A DNA stretch of 64,000 nt from Coriobacteriaceae bacterium. GTDB taxonomy: Bacteria; Actinomycetota; Coriobacteriia; Coriobacteriales; Atopobiaceae. The position numbers and the translations under genes were made by a program. The DNA is taken from contig SFGZ01000005.1 in the NCBI GenBank assembly GCA_004557505.1, forward strand, positions 62,001-126,000, given 5' to 3'. Shown piece by piece: positions 45,359 to 54,443 of the stretch. Positions within the stretch are counted from its first letter, which is position 1, and each line of letters opens with the position of its first letter. The notes under the pieces were generated by a model that saw only the letters and a list, made by a program, of their open reading frames with translations, did not search any database and was not told the origin of the DNA.

Positions 45359-47156
45359 CGATCCCGCCCCCTTTGCTTCCGGTTCCCGCCGCCCATGCGC
45401 GCGCACCGATGTGAGCCCTCCACATACGGGCGTAGAGCGGGCATTGCGCGAGAAGTTCATCATGCTTGCCCTGTGCGACAACACGCCCACCATCAATCAC
45501 CGCGATGTTGTCGGCAGCCGTTATTGTCGAGAGCCGATGGGCAATCACCACGAGCGTCTTGCCTGCTGAGAGGCGGGAGATGGAGCGCTGTATCTTGTCT
45601 TCGTTTTCCGGGTCGGTAAACGCGGTTGCCTCATCCAGCAGCACGATAGGGGCGTCCTTCAGAATCGCCCGTGCAATGGAGATGCGCTGGCGCTCACCGC
45701 CGGAAAGTTCTCCTCCGGCCTCGCCGACAGGAGTGTCGTATCCCTTTGGAAGGCGCAGGACGAACTCATCGCAGCTTGCCGCACGAGCAGCCGCAATAAC
45801 CTCCTCGTCCGTGGCACCCGGCTTCCCGAGGCGGATGTTGTCGCGAATAGTCGTGTCAAAGAGGTAGTTGTCCTGCGAGACAAAACTGACAAGCTCTGAC
45901 AGCTGGCCAAGAGGCATCGCACGCACATCGACCCCTCCTATCGACACGGATCCAGAGCAGACGTCCCAGTGCCGAGCGATGAGCCGCGCGAGCGTAGATT
46001 TTCCGGATCCGGATGGCCCGACCAACGCCGTGAAGGAACCCTCCGGCACCTCAAGCGACACGCCGTGGATAACCTCTTCCCCCGCCTCGTAGGCAAATCG
46101 GACGTCGTCAAAGCTCACCGAGGACCCGACCACCCGAGCGCGAGAGGAGGGCTCGGCAAGCTCCGGGAGGTCCAGGAACTCTCGGGTGTCTGCCACTGCG
46201 TATTCCATCGACTTCATCTCGTTAACGAAAGCGGTGAAGCGCATGATGGGGTCGACAATCGCGAGCGCCAGAATCACGCACATAGCAAGCGCGTCGGGCG
46301 TCAGCTCTCCGATAAGGTACAGGGCAAGTCCCGTCGGGAGGACCCCCAAGAGCGTCGTCGGCATTATGCTCGCCATAAGGTTCATGCCAACCCACGTGGA
46401 CTTGAACCAGTCCATCGTGTACTCCTTGAACGAGCGCACGGCATCCGCGTACTTCTCGTAGGAGTCGGTCGCTTGGTTGAACGCCTTGACGACTTGAATC
46501 CCCTCGATGTACTCGACAATCACGCTGTTCACATGGTTGCTCTCCGCCATGTACGCAGCGTAGCGGGCGTTGTACTCCTTGAGGCTCGGAGCAAATACGA
46601 GCAGGCCAAGGGGGACACACGCGAGGGCGGCAATGGCGATTCTCCAGTCTATTGCGACAAGCCACGCCGCAAGTCCTACGACAAGGAGAAGAGACCCAGT
46701 AAGCTCGGGAATCACGTGAGCGAGCGGCACCTCGATGCCCTCAATTCGGTCGAGAAACACGTTCTTTACGGCACCGATGCTCTTCCCCTGCACCGTTCCG
46801 AGAGAGGCCCTCATGAGCTTGGAGATGAAATCGCGCCTGAGGATCTCCAGGATGGTATAGGCGGAGATGTGGGAGAGCAGCGTCGACGCACCAAAGAGCA
46901 ACTTACTCGCGACGTACGCCCCCGCGGAAAGGCAGAGCCACGGGGTGGCGACGCTCCACGTCAGCTCCCCCTTTATCCCAAGCGCCATGATGCGGTAGAC
47001 GGCGTAGAACGGGACAAAGCCCGCCCCCACGCTCATAATCGACAACCCCAGCGAAAGCAGCATCTTGACCCGGCATCTGCTGGAATAAGACAGCAACGTC
47101 GCAAACCACGACCTACTCCCTGCCGCCGCCTCGCCAAGGACTTTCTGCCCAGCCAT
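45351..47156 (-). CDS. ABC exporter-fold half-transporter (second pair, member A)
   Basis: A 601-residue half transporter starting MAGQKVLGEAAAGSRSW with GAAGGAG eight bases before the ATG. ATPase motifs are GPSGSGKST near residue 390, LSGGERQR and IVLLDEATAFTD; the segment EYIEGIQVVKAFNQA between helices 4 and 5 is shared with the first pair and with the truncated third gene at 55545. The 126-bp leader has an AT-rich patch GTTATCTAAGCCTTATTATC that may be an operator. Confidence 0.87.
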   Translation of the reverse strand: MAGQKVLGEAAAGSRSWFATLLSYSSRCRVKMLLSLGLSIMSVGAGFVPFYAVYRIMALGIKGELTWSVATPWLCLSAGAYVASKLLFGASTLLSHISAYTILEILRRDFISKLMRASLGTVQGKSIGAVKNVFLDRIEGIEVPLAHVIPELTGSLLLVVGLAAWLVAIDWRIAIAALACVPLGLLVFAPSLKEYNARYAAYMAESNHVNSVIVEYIEGIQVVKAFNQATDSYEKYADAVRSFKEYTMDWFKSTWVGMNLMASIMPTTLLGVLPTGLALYLIGELTPDALAMCVILALAIVDPIMRFTAFVNEMKSMEYAVADTREFLDLPELAEPSSRARVVGSSVSFDDVRFAYEAGEEVIHGVSLEVPEGSFTALVGPSGSGKSTLARLIARHWDVCSGSVSIGGVDVRAMPLGQLSELVSFVSQDNYLFDTTIRDNIRLGKPGATDEEVIAAARAASCDEFVLRLPKGYDTPVGEAGGELSGGERQRISIARAILKDAPIVLLDEATAFTDPENEDKIQRSISRLSAGKTLVVIAHRLSTITAADNIAVIDGGRVVAQGKHDELLAQCPLYARMWRAHIGARAWAAGTGSKGGGIDD

Positions 47157-47282
47157 GACCCCGCTCCTTCGCGCGCCCTGATAGGCGTCTCAAAAGTTAT
47201 CTAAGCCTTATTATCTGAACGGCCGTTGGGCGTTCATCCCCATATGGACAGGACCGCCCCTTCTGGACGTCCGGCGCAAACG

Positions 47283-48296
47283 CTATTTTGTCCGGCGATA
47301 CTCCGCAGGCGGGATGCCCCAGGCTGCTTTGAACGCAGCGGAGAACTTCGATGGGCTCTCGTAGCCAACTGCGCCCCCGACGTCTGAAACTCGCATGGAC
47401 GTTTCCCTGAGTAGCTGGGCGGCATGCTCCATACGCACGCGCCGCACGTACGCGGCGGGAGACGAGCCGTAGACGCCCTTGAAGCACACCTTGAACGTCG
47501 TGAGGGGCATACATGCAAAGCTGGCCGCCTCCTCGACAGTGACCGTCCTCGAGAGGTCGCACAGCATCAGATCGCGAGCCGCCTTTACCCGTTCGACCTG
47601 CGAACGGGGATAGTAAGAACCTCTTTCGATGGGCAGGGGGTCGAAGGAGTGCAGGAAGAGCAGGAGCTCGAGCGCCTTAATCTGGCAGTAGCTCCTCCTC
47701 ACCTTCTGAGGGACGAGATAGAGCTTAGAGAGTATACGAGCCGCGTCATCACAGCCGTGCAGGAGCAGGGGCCTCTCTCCGTCGCAGTACCGCTCGCGTA
47801 GCTTACGAAGGCTCACCGGGAATCCCCCGAGGGCACGATCAACCGCCTGCTGCGCCCGATTCACCTCATAGGTAACCGTGACTCCGCAGTAGCGACCGGT
47901 CGGCAGCACGAACTCTCCCAAATGGTTAGATCGGTCGTCGATCTTCAGATCGCCCTCGACAACATAGGAGTAGGTGCCCCCAGGCATGGGCTGCTCCAAC
48001 CTGCCCTCTCGACACCAGTCGACGCAGAGCAGCTCCGACGTTGTGCTAAACCCCGAGACACACCGCTCCATTGTAAAGTTGTTGTAGGTAACCATAACGC
48101 CAGGAAAAGGCTCGATCATCGACATCGACCCCGTTCCCGTCTCCGTCTCGATCTCGAGCACGCCTAGCTCACCATCAACGTCGAGATGGACCCTACCATC
48201 CACGGCATCCCCGAGGAAGTCGCCTAAGGCATGGGCTGACATCGACCCATCGTCATGAAAGATGTTTGCGGCAAGCCCCATGCGCACCCCCTGCAT
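47283..48296 (-). CDS. AraC-family transcriptional regulator
   Basis: About 337 residues. The C-terminal 100 residues hold two helix-turn-helix motifs (VEEAASFACMPLTTFKVCFK and RVSDVGGAVGYESPSKFSAA) with the ending WGIPPAEYRR. The N-terminal 220 residues are a ligand-sensing domain of the type seen in siderophore-responsive regulators such as PchR/YbtA, but the match is only general. The gene overlaps the end of the ECF ATPase gene; ATG 48296 or ATG 48281 (AGGGGGTG upstream) could be the start. It likely controls the neighbouring transporters. Confidence 0.87.
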   Translation of the reverse strand: MQGVRMGLAANIFHDDGSMSAHALGDFLGDAVDGRVHLDVDGELGVLEIETETGTGSMSMIEPFPGVMVTYNNFTMERCVSGFSTTSELLCVDWCREGRLEQPMPGGTYSYVVEGDLKIDDRSNHLGEFVLPTGRYCGVTVTYEVNRAQQAVDRALGGFPVSLRKLRERYCDGERPLLLHGCDDAARILSKLYLVPQKVRRSYCQIKALELLLFLHSFDPLPIERGSYYPRSQVERVKAARDLMLCDLSRTVTVEEAASFACMPLTTFKVCFKGVYGSSPAAYVRRVRMEHAAQLLRETSMRVSDVGGAVGYESPSKFSAAFKAAWGIPPAEYRRTK

Positions 48297-49746
48297 GACA
48301 GCCCCGCTCCGGCCACCGTAGCTCGATCGCCCAGTCGCAGCAAAGGTTCAGGAACTCTCGATCGTGTGTGACAAGCACCACGCAAACACCCTTGTCGGCT
48401 AGCCCCCTAACAAGCCGTGCGACCTCAGTCATGTGGTCGAGGTCAAGTCCGCTTGTGGGCTCATCAAGAAGTATGAGCCGCCTCTCTGCGAGTAGAGAAC
48501 AGGCGACCGCAAGCCTTTGCTTCTGCCCTCCGGAGAGCGCCATTGGATGCACGCCCCGCTTGTCCTCAAGGCCAAGCGACGAAAGAGCCGAACAAATGCG
48601 TCGCTCAGTCTCGTCGTCAGCCTTACCGCCCACGGCGAGAAGGCACTCGTTCCACACGCTGTCGCTGAACAGCTGATGGTTGACGTCCTGCATCACAAGG
48701 GAGGCCATCCTCCTTCTGTCGCGCGCGGTCATGCGAACCCCGCCGACAATCACCTCTCCCGTTTCCTTTGTTTCAATGCCAGCTATCCCCCTGAGAAGCG
48801 TAGACTTGCCGATCCCGTTCTCCCCCAGCACACCCAGCACACCGCCCGGTGGGACCGAGACGCTTGTGGGCGCAAAGACAGGAGTCCCGTTCCGAAGGAC
48901 GGCGTAGTCCGTCAGCTCAAGGTAGGGCCTGGCTTCTCGGCCCGGCGTTGGGATGGTGACGCAGAGCGCAGCGTCCGCATCGACCGCGCGTAGGCCCAAG
49001 TCGTTTCTCTCCGCTACAGTAAGCCCCGCAAGCTCTTCGGGCGAAAACTCCCTCATCACACGACCCTTTTCTATGAGGATCGCCCTGTCCACGAGATCTG
49101 TGGCAAAGTAGAGGCGGTGCTCCGCAATTATGACGGTCCGCCCCTCGGAGAGGACCGCGGAGATCTGGTCATGCAGCATACTGACGGCACCCGCGTCGAG
49201 ATTTGCCGTCGGCTCGTCAAGAACATACACGTCGGGGTGGGCGACATCCACGGATGCGAACACGAGACTCTGCTTCTCCCCTCCGCTCATCTCCGTGACC
49301 CTCTTGTCGAGCAGGTGCCGTGCCCCAAGGGCATCAACCGTGCGCTCTATCCGCGACTCTATCTCCTCGACTGGCATGCCCCTCACTTCGAGGCCAAAGG
49401 CAAGCTCGTCGTTGGACGTAAGATTGAAGAACTGGCTCTTGGGGTTCTGAAACACGCTTCCCACCCGCTCCGCCAGCTCGTACATCTCGCAAGAAGACGG
49501 GTTTAGCCCACAGACCTCCACCCTGCCCGTTAGCTCTACGCCAGGCTCAAAAGACGGGATAAGCCCGTTGATGCACTTTGTGATGGTCGTCTTTCCTGAC
49601 CCAGACCTGCCGATGAGCATCACGCATTCGCCTTGGCGAACCGTCATGTTAACCCCGTCAAGAATTTTCTCGCCACCGTTTAAGGTGCAGGTCACGTCTG
49701 CAAGTGACACGGCAACCTTGGCGTCACGAAGGTCCCTCCTCGTCAT
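48253..49746 (-). CDS. Fused ECF transporter ATPase (second system)
   Basis: A 497-residue protein with two ATPase domains: GRSGSGKTT near residue 46, MSGGEKQS and VYVLDEPTANLD in the first; GENGIGKST near 315, LSGGQKQR and LILLDEPTSGLD in the second. It is shorter than the tryptophan-system ATPase. ATG 49746 overlaps the T component stop by 4 bp, and the gene runs into the AraC gene. It powers the ECF transporter encoded just upstream. Confidence 0.92.
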   Translation of the reverse strand: MTRRDLRDAKVAVSLADVTCTLNGGEKILDGVNMTVRQGECVMLIGRSGSGKTTITKCINGLIPSFEPGVELTGRVEVCGLNPSSCEMYELAERVGSVFQNPKSQFFNLTSNDELAFGLEVRGMPVEEIESRIERTVDALGARHLLDKRVTEMSGGEKQSLVFASVDVAHPDVYVLDEPTANLDAGAVSMLHDQISAVLSEGRTVIIAEHRLYFATDLVDRAILIEKGRVMREFSPEELAGLTVAERNDLGLRAVDADAALCVTIPTPGREARPYLELTDYAVLRNGTPVFAPTSVSVPPGGVLGVLGENGIGKSTLLRGIAGIETKETGEVIVGGVRMTARDRRRMASLVMQDVNHQLFSDSVWNECLLAVGGKADDETERRICSALSSLGLEDKRGVHPMALSGGQKQRLAVACSLLAERRLILLDEPTSGLDLDHMTEVARLVRGLADKGVCVVLVTHDREFLNLCCDWAIELRWPERGCHAGGAHGACRKHLS

Positions 49747-50477
49747 GCGGCACCTCCCCATGCAATGACGACAAGAGCTGATAGAGCCGCCGATGCAAGG
49801 ACTGCGTAGTCGGTGAGTCCCAGAGAGAGCCGCTCGGTGTCTGTGGACGGCGCAGGGTTCTCGATGCCGCGACACGTTGCCGCTCGAGACAGCTCCTCGG
49901 CGGTGGAGGTGGCAGACATCACGAGGGGAACAACAAAGCACTCCAGTCTGCTCTCCACGGGAATATCCCGCAGGACCATGGCGTCACGGATGTGTGATGC
50001 TTCCTCTGCGAGCGTAGGAAAGTAACGCATGGTCACCGTTAGTGGGATGAGAACCTCCTGAGGGACACGCAGCTTGCCGAGGGCGGTGGTGATGCGATGC
50101 ACGGAATTGTCCGATACGAGGAGCGTCCCCACCATAAGGCACAGGTAGATCTTCCTGCAAAAGGTAAAGCTGATGGTAAACATGGTCGCGGCAACACCGC
50201 CGATGCTCGGGAAGAGGACGTTCAGCGCCACCCACAGCGCGGCGTAGAAGGCGGCAAAGCCGAGCGCCATACGCATGTACCCACACAGAACCTGTAGCGC
50301 GGCAACTGCGAGGACCAAAGCGAGTTCTATCTCGAAGCTCTTCCCCACGAATGCGACCGCCGACGTCGCAGCAAGCACGCCCATGAGCGTGCGAGGGTCA
50401 AGGTCAATGAGACCCCGGCGTCGCCGAACGCCAAGAATCCGACTGCGGGCGCCAATGCGAGGCACAGGTGCGACCAT
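49743..50477 (-). CDS. ECF transporter transmembrane (T) component (second system)
   Basis: A 244-residue membrane protein with four to five helices and the C-terminal coupling motif SRAATCRGIENP near residue 205, matching the AxxCRG signature of EcfT proteins. Its ATG shares one base with the S component stop. Function is to link the S component to the fused ATPase. Confidence 0.87.
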   Translation of the reverse strand: MVAPVPRIGARSRILGVRRRRGLIDLDPRTLMGVLAATSAVAFVGKSFEIELALVLAVAALQVLCGYMRMALGFAAFYAALWVALNVLFPSIGGVAATMFTISFTFCRKIYLCLMVGTLLVSDNSVHRITTALGKLRVPQEVLIPLTVTMRYFPTLAEEASHIRDAMVLRDIPVESRLECFVVPLVMSATSTAEELSRAATCRGIENPAPSTDTERLSLGLTDYAVLASAALSALVVIAWGGAA

Positions 50478-51085
50478 CAGGCGAGCCCCGCCTTCTCGAA
50501 GTGCTTCTTGAACATGCCGCGCGCAATCCAGGCGCCGACAAGCCCCGCGACAAAGGTCGACACGAGCATCGCAACGAGCATGGCAGGGCTCGCAGCGGTT
50601 TCAAGAGTCGCAAGGTAGTCGGCGCCCATGCCAGATTCGGCGATTTGGGACACAAATGAGTCGTGGAACAACCAGAACGGAAGCGGACTCCCACACATAC
50701 CAAACCCGAAGACGGCATAGGCAACCGCGTTACCAGCAAAGCTCTTGTAGCGCGTCGCAGCCCTGATTATCTCGGCTACGAGGCAGGAGGCGAGCATGAG
50801 CCCCAAAATCAGCGGAGTGAACATTCCGGTGCTGAAATAGAGGATTGAGGGCACCATGCCGATGATGAGCACCGTCCCAAACTTGGGAACCTTTGCACAG
50901 GCGAGCATAAACGGGATGCCTGCGAAGAGGGCGTCGAGCGCAGGCATGAACACCCAGAGGTAGGGATGAAGACCCGCGATCAGCATGAACAGAAAGTTCA
51001 CGACGGCATAGAGGGCGGTGAAGATACCGATGGTGATGAGATCGCGGCCCTTGAGGACGCGAGACGAAGAAGGGTTGCCAGACAC
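50477..51085 (-). CDS. MptD-family ECF transporter substrate-binding (S) component
   Basis: A 202-residue membrane protein with about six helices, starting at a GTG with AAAGGAG six bases upstream. The pattern LKGRDLITIGIFTALYAVVN, a Leu/Phe-rich core and FGFGMCGSPLPFW match the MptD (Trep_Strep) family of predicted S components. Its substrate is not established; the cluster with IrtAB-like ABC genes, an AraC regulator and a DtxR-like operator suggests a metal chelate. It is the first gene of an operon covering at least the ECF genes. Confidence 0.87.
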   Translation of the reverse strand: MSGNPSSSRVLKGRDLITIGIFTALYAVVNFLFMLIAGLHPYLWVFMPALDALFAGIPFMLACAKVPKFGTVLIIGMVPSILYFSTGMFTPLILGLMLASCLVAEIIRAATRYKSFAGNAVAYAVFGFGMCGSPLPFWLFHDSFVSQIAESGMGADYLATLETAASPAMLVAMLVSTFVAGLVGAWIARGMFKKHFEKAGLA

Positions 51086-51097
51086 GTCGCACTCCTT

Positions 51098-51115
51098 TGT
51101 TAGATTAGGTTTACT
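51098..51115 (-). promoter_or_regulatory. DtxR/IdeR-like operator upstream of ECF operon
   Basis: Reading towards the S component the site is AGTAAACCTAATCTAACA, ending at the Shine-Dalgarno region. It agrees at 15 of 18 positions with the site at 35632. A bound repressor here would block the transcript start or early elongation. Confidence 0.55.
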
Positions 51116-51355
51116 CTTTGAGAGTATGGTTTCGCATCCCCAGGATGGCTAGCCCGTTTGGTCAAGGCTGCCCCTAACGGACAAGCAAGTTCAGCGAATT
51201 CCATCCCTTCGGCTTCGCCTCTATCCCCTGCCCGCCCGGCGCGCGCCTTGGCCGATACCGGCAAGCTATGGTGTGGTCGGGATCTCCTGTAGGCGTGGCA
51301 AGTCAGACTTCTACAGGGCCGAACCTAACCCACGATGCCTCCCGAGGACCCTGTT

Positions 51356-52678
51356 TTACGAAGCGAGGTCCCGATCACCTCTGCGCCCAGGAAAGCTCAG
51401 GTTCACCGTAAACAGATCGGCATCGACGGCAAGCGTGAGCCTGCCGTTTTGCAACTCCATCAGGCTTTGCGCAATCGAGAGCCCCAAGCCCGAGCCTTCC
51501 GTAGTGCGCGAGGCGTCACCACGGACAAAGCGCTCAAGCAACTCGTCCGCACTGATGTTAAGGGCCGCCGCCGAGGTGTTCTTGCAGCTCATCTCAATCG
51601 TGCCGTCGCCGCATGCGCGCGCGGTAAAATACGCTCGCGTGCCCGGCAACCCATACTTCACCACGTTGCCCAAAATGTTGTCAAAGACGCGCCCCATCTG
51701 TCTGCTGTCGGCATTGATCATCAAGGGCTCATCGGGCGTCTCGCACACGAGCGCTATGTCTCTTTCTGCCAGGCGCTCGGACCACTCGCCCGCCGCCTGC
51801 GAGACCAAGACGGCGGCATCCAGCGGCATGAGGTGTACGGCAATATTGCCGGTCTGCGCCTTGGATGCCTCTATCAAATCCTCGATGAGCTTCCGCAGGC
51901 GCTGGGACTGTCGCTCCAGCACATCTGCGCATTCGCTCAGCTTATCCTCATCGCGACTTCCGGGGGAGGTTGAAAGCTCGGTCGAGAGCAGATCGGCGTA
52001 GTTGATCACCGATGTCAGAGGGGTCTTAAGGTCGTGGCTAACATTGGCTATCAACTCGGTGCGCAAGCGATCGGCACGCAGCTTTTCCTGCTCCGCAATA
52101 AGGCTCTTGCGCAGTGCCTCAGAACGCTCGTCTGCCGCGACCGCGCTGGCGTGTGCAAGCCTGTTGACGTTCTGCGCAATCTCGCGCAAGTCTCCTCGCA
52201 TGGGACCCTCGTCAAGCTGGGCTGACGTATCGCCTTCGGCAAGTCGTTTAATTGTGACGCCAATCTCTTGAATTTGAGCTTGGCGCTCACCGAGCACCAC
52301 AAAGCCATAAGAGCCCAGCCCCAAGACCACAAGCAGCAATGCAGGGTTAAAGCCATAGCTAAAGAAGAGCGCGGCAAGCACGCCAAGATACGCGAGTGCC
52401 CAGCGCCACAGGTGCAGCCACGCGCGCTTGATGTCCTCGCCCATCTCCCAGTGCCTGGCGACAAGCAGCATACCAGCCACCAGCATGATGTCCAAGCCGA
52501 GCGCAAGAGAGTAGTCCGGCCGCGTAGTCGTCACCCATGCCCCCTGTGAGGCATAGCGCCAGAGCGAGTGCAGCTCGACCACGAGCAGCGCGAAGCTGGC
52601 GCACGACAGGATGCACATGAGCCACACCCAGATTGCTCCCGCGTGCTCGTTGGAAACCCACTGATTGTTGCGCCTCAT
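51356..52678 (-). CDS. Sensor histidine kinase (HisKA type)
   Basis: A 440-residue membrane kinase with about four helices in the first 150 residues, a HAMP-like segment (TIKRLAEGDTSAQLDEG), the phosphoacceptor NVSHDLKTPLTSV near residue 223 and an ATPase domain with N box DNILGNVVKYG and the G box GSGLGLSIAQSL. ATG 52678 overlaps the response regulator stop by 4 bp. It is the classic EnvZ/PhoR-type partner of the regulator upstream. Confidence 0.93.
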   Translation of the reverse strand: MRRNNQWVSNEHAGAIWVWLMCILSCASFALLVVELHSLWRYASQGAWVTTTRPDYSLALGLDIMLVAGMLLVARHWEMGEDIKRAWLHLWRWALAYLGVLAALFFSYGFNPALLLVVLGLGSYGFVVLGERQAQIQEIGVTIKRLAEGDTSAQLDEGPMRGDLREIAQNVNRLAHASAVAADERSEALRKSLIAEQEKLRADRLRTELIANVSHDLKTPLTSVINYADLLSTELSTSPGSRDEDKLSECADVLERQSQRLRKLIEDLIEASKAQTGNIAVHLMPLDAAVLVSQAAGEWSERLAERDIALVCETPDEPLMINADSRQMGRVFDNILGNVVKYGLPGTRAYFTARACGDGTIEMSCKNTSAAALNISADELLERFVRGDASRTTEGSGLGLSIAQSLMELQNGRLTLAVDADLFTVNLSFPGRRGDRDLAS

Positions 52679-53400
52679 CGGCTGCCCACCATCTTGTATC
52701 CACGGCCCCATACTACCACCAGGTAACGGGGGTCGGCGGGGTTGATCTCTATCTTCTCTCGCAGGTGACGCACATGAACCGCCACGGTGCTTACGTTTCC
52801 ATAGGCAGGCTCGCCCCATACGGCTTCGTAGATTTCGGCGGGGCTGTAGACCCTGCCTGGGTGCTTCATCAAAAGATGGCAGATGTCGTATTCCTTGGGC
52901 GTGAGCGCCACTGCCTCGCCATCAACGCTGACCGTCTTGGCGGCATCATCAAGTTCGATGCCGCCGAGGACCAGACTGTCTGTCGAGGCGGCACCCTCCT
53001 CCCCTGCCTCCGCAGCGCCTAAGCGCCGGTAGCGACGCAACGCGCTTCGCACCCGCGCCAGAAGCTCTGCCGGCACAAAGGGCTTGGTGACGTAGTCGTC
53101 GGCACCCAGGTCCAGACCCAAGACCTTGTCGGTGTCCTCGCCTTTTGCCGTGAGCATAATCACGGGCACGTTGCTCATCTTGCGGATTTCCACCAGCGCC
53201 GCCGAGCCGTCCATCACGGGCATCATGACGTCGAGCAGCACCAGATCGACGGGAGTGCCGCCTTCAATTCCCTGCTTAACAGCCTCCACGGCTTGCTGAC
53301 CATTGTAGGCAGAGAGTAGCTCGTAGCTGGGGTTGTCCAAGTAGATCTTGAGCGCACGCACAATGTCGTGGTCGTCATCTACAACTAAAATGCGATACAT
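52675..53400 (-). CDS. OmpR/PhoB-family response regulator
   Basis: A 241-residue regulator with receiver acidic pocket DDD, phosphorylatable Asp in LLDVMMPVMDG near residue 56 and Lys in YVTKPF. The winged-helix output domain reads LTPKEYDICHLLMKHPGRVYS and VSTVAVHVRHLREKIE. GGGAGAG five bases before ATG 53400 favours it over the GTG at 53406. It follows the C39-like gene by 11 bp. Confidence 0.93.
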   Translation of the reverse strand: MYRILVVDDDHDIVRALKIYLDNPSYELLSAYNGQQAVEAVKQGIEGGTPVDLVLLDVMMPVMDGSAALVEIRKMSNVPVIMLTAKGEDTDKVLGLDLGADDYVTKPFVPAELLARVRSALRRYRRLGAAEAGEEGAASTDSLVLGGIELDDAAKTVSVDGEAVALTPKEYDICHLLMKHPGRVYSPAEIYEAVWGEPAYGNVSTVAVHVRHLREKIEINPADPRYLVVVWGRGYKMVGSR

Positions 53401-53411
53401 CCGCACTCTCC

Positions 53412-54293
53412 CTAGCCCTTACGCAGAACCCACAGATCTTTGATCTGCCCCGCAAGCTGGTCGTAACTCCATAGCTTATCGGAACGCTCGCGACTGTTCG
53501 GGTCACGAATCACAATGCCCCGGTCACTCCATCCGGCAAGGATGATGAAGTGTCCGGTCCGCGTAAAGTCCCCGGGACCCATGATGCAGATGATGGGGTT
53601 GCCGGCTTCGAGGTTTGCCTTGACGCGCTCCTTATCCAAGGGGATTTCCGTCACGTCAAGGCCAAGCTCGCTTCCGCCTTGGGAGATGAGCGTCCATAGG
53701 CTCCCCTCGCAGTCCACCGCATAGCCCCGATCGCTGGCGAACTGCGCCATTGCCAGCGGCGACATCGAGGTGTCCCCCGTAAGGTAGATGTAGACCATCG
53801 AAAGGCAGCTTGGCCCACAGCCCGAAACGGCAAAGTGCTGGCCTGCGTACATGCTGTATCCCCAGCGCTCGTCAAATTGCAGCAGCAGCGGAACCGTTTG
53901 GGCGTGGGCAAGCTCCGAAAGTTCGATGGGTGGCTGGTCGTCGTGGTGCTCGTCGTAATCGAGGACAAACTGGCGCGCTTCGGGATTGCGGTCAAAGAGT
54001 TGCACCAGCTCTTCAGGCGTAGTTGATGAGGGGCGCTGCCCTTGCGAGACAGACAGCCATGCGTAAAGGATGCCAGCCGCGAGCAGGGCTGCGATAACGA
54101 GCGCACACAGGATTCCCAGCCGTCTTCGACGGCGCAGGTGGCCGCGACGGCGCTGTTGGTAGGAGCGTCGGGCGAGCATGTCGTGGCGGCTGTAGCGAGC
54201 GGTGCTGCCGCCATGTGCTGCGCTGGCATAGGGTGCCGCGTGTCTTTGAGGGAGTGCCACGTCCACCGCCTTCTCTTGGCTGTACGTGGGCAC
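53412..54293 (-). CDS. Membrane-anchored C39-like peptidase family protein
   Basis: About 293 residues. A basic N-terminal region is followed by one membrane helix (LGILCALVIAALLAAGILYA) near residue 60 to 80 and an outer domain of the peptidase C39_2 type: catalytic Cys in SGCGPSCLSMV, His in RTGHFIILAGW and Asp/Asn in VIRDPNS. A GTG at 54293 gives this protein but has a weak ribosome site; internal GTGs are possible. It shares an operon with the two-component system, so it may process a peptide that the kinase senses. That role is inference. Confidence 0.82.
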   Translation of the reverse strand: MPTYSQEKAVDVALPQRHAAPYASAAHGGSTARYSRHDMLARRSYQQRRRGHLRRRRRLGILCALVIAALLAAGILYAWLSVSQGQRPSSTTPEELVQLFDRNPEARQFVLDYDEHHDDQPPIELSELAHAQTVPLLLQFDERWGYSMYAGQHFAVSGCGPSCLSMVYIYLTGDTSMSPLAMAQFASDRGYAVDCEGSLWTLISQGGSELGLDVTEIPLDKERVKANLEAGNPIICIMGPGDFTRTGHFIILAGWSDRGIVIRDPNSRERSDKLWSYDQLAGQIKDLWVLRKG

Positions 54294-54356
54294 ATTGTCT
54301 TCGACGCACCTTAAGGAACCCGAAGCAAAACCCGAAAGACATTCTTAAATGTGTGG

Positions 54357-54443
54357 CAAGGAACAGTCCTTTTGTCTCACTCGATGCGAGAGGCCCGCCC
54401 GTACTACCCATGCCGAGGCAGAAGGACAGCCCTTTTGTCTTCC
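54357..54443. repeat. Two degenerate copies of the short palindromic repeat
   Basis: CAAGGAACAGTCCTTTTGTC (from 54357) and AGAAGGACAGCCCTTTTGTC (from 54420) are AT-shifted versions of the palindrome at 6629 and 26383. The second lies inside the last codons of the AraC gene that ends at 54404, giving its C-terminus EDKRAVLLP. Confidence 0.55.
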
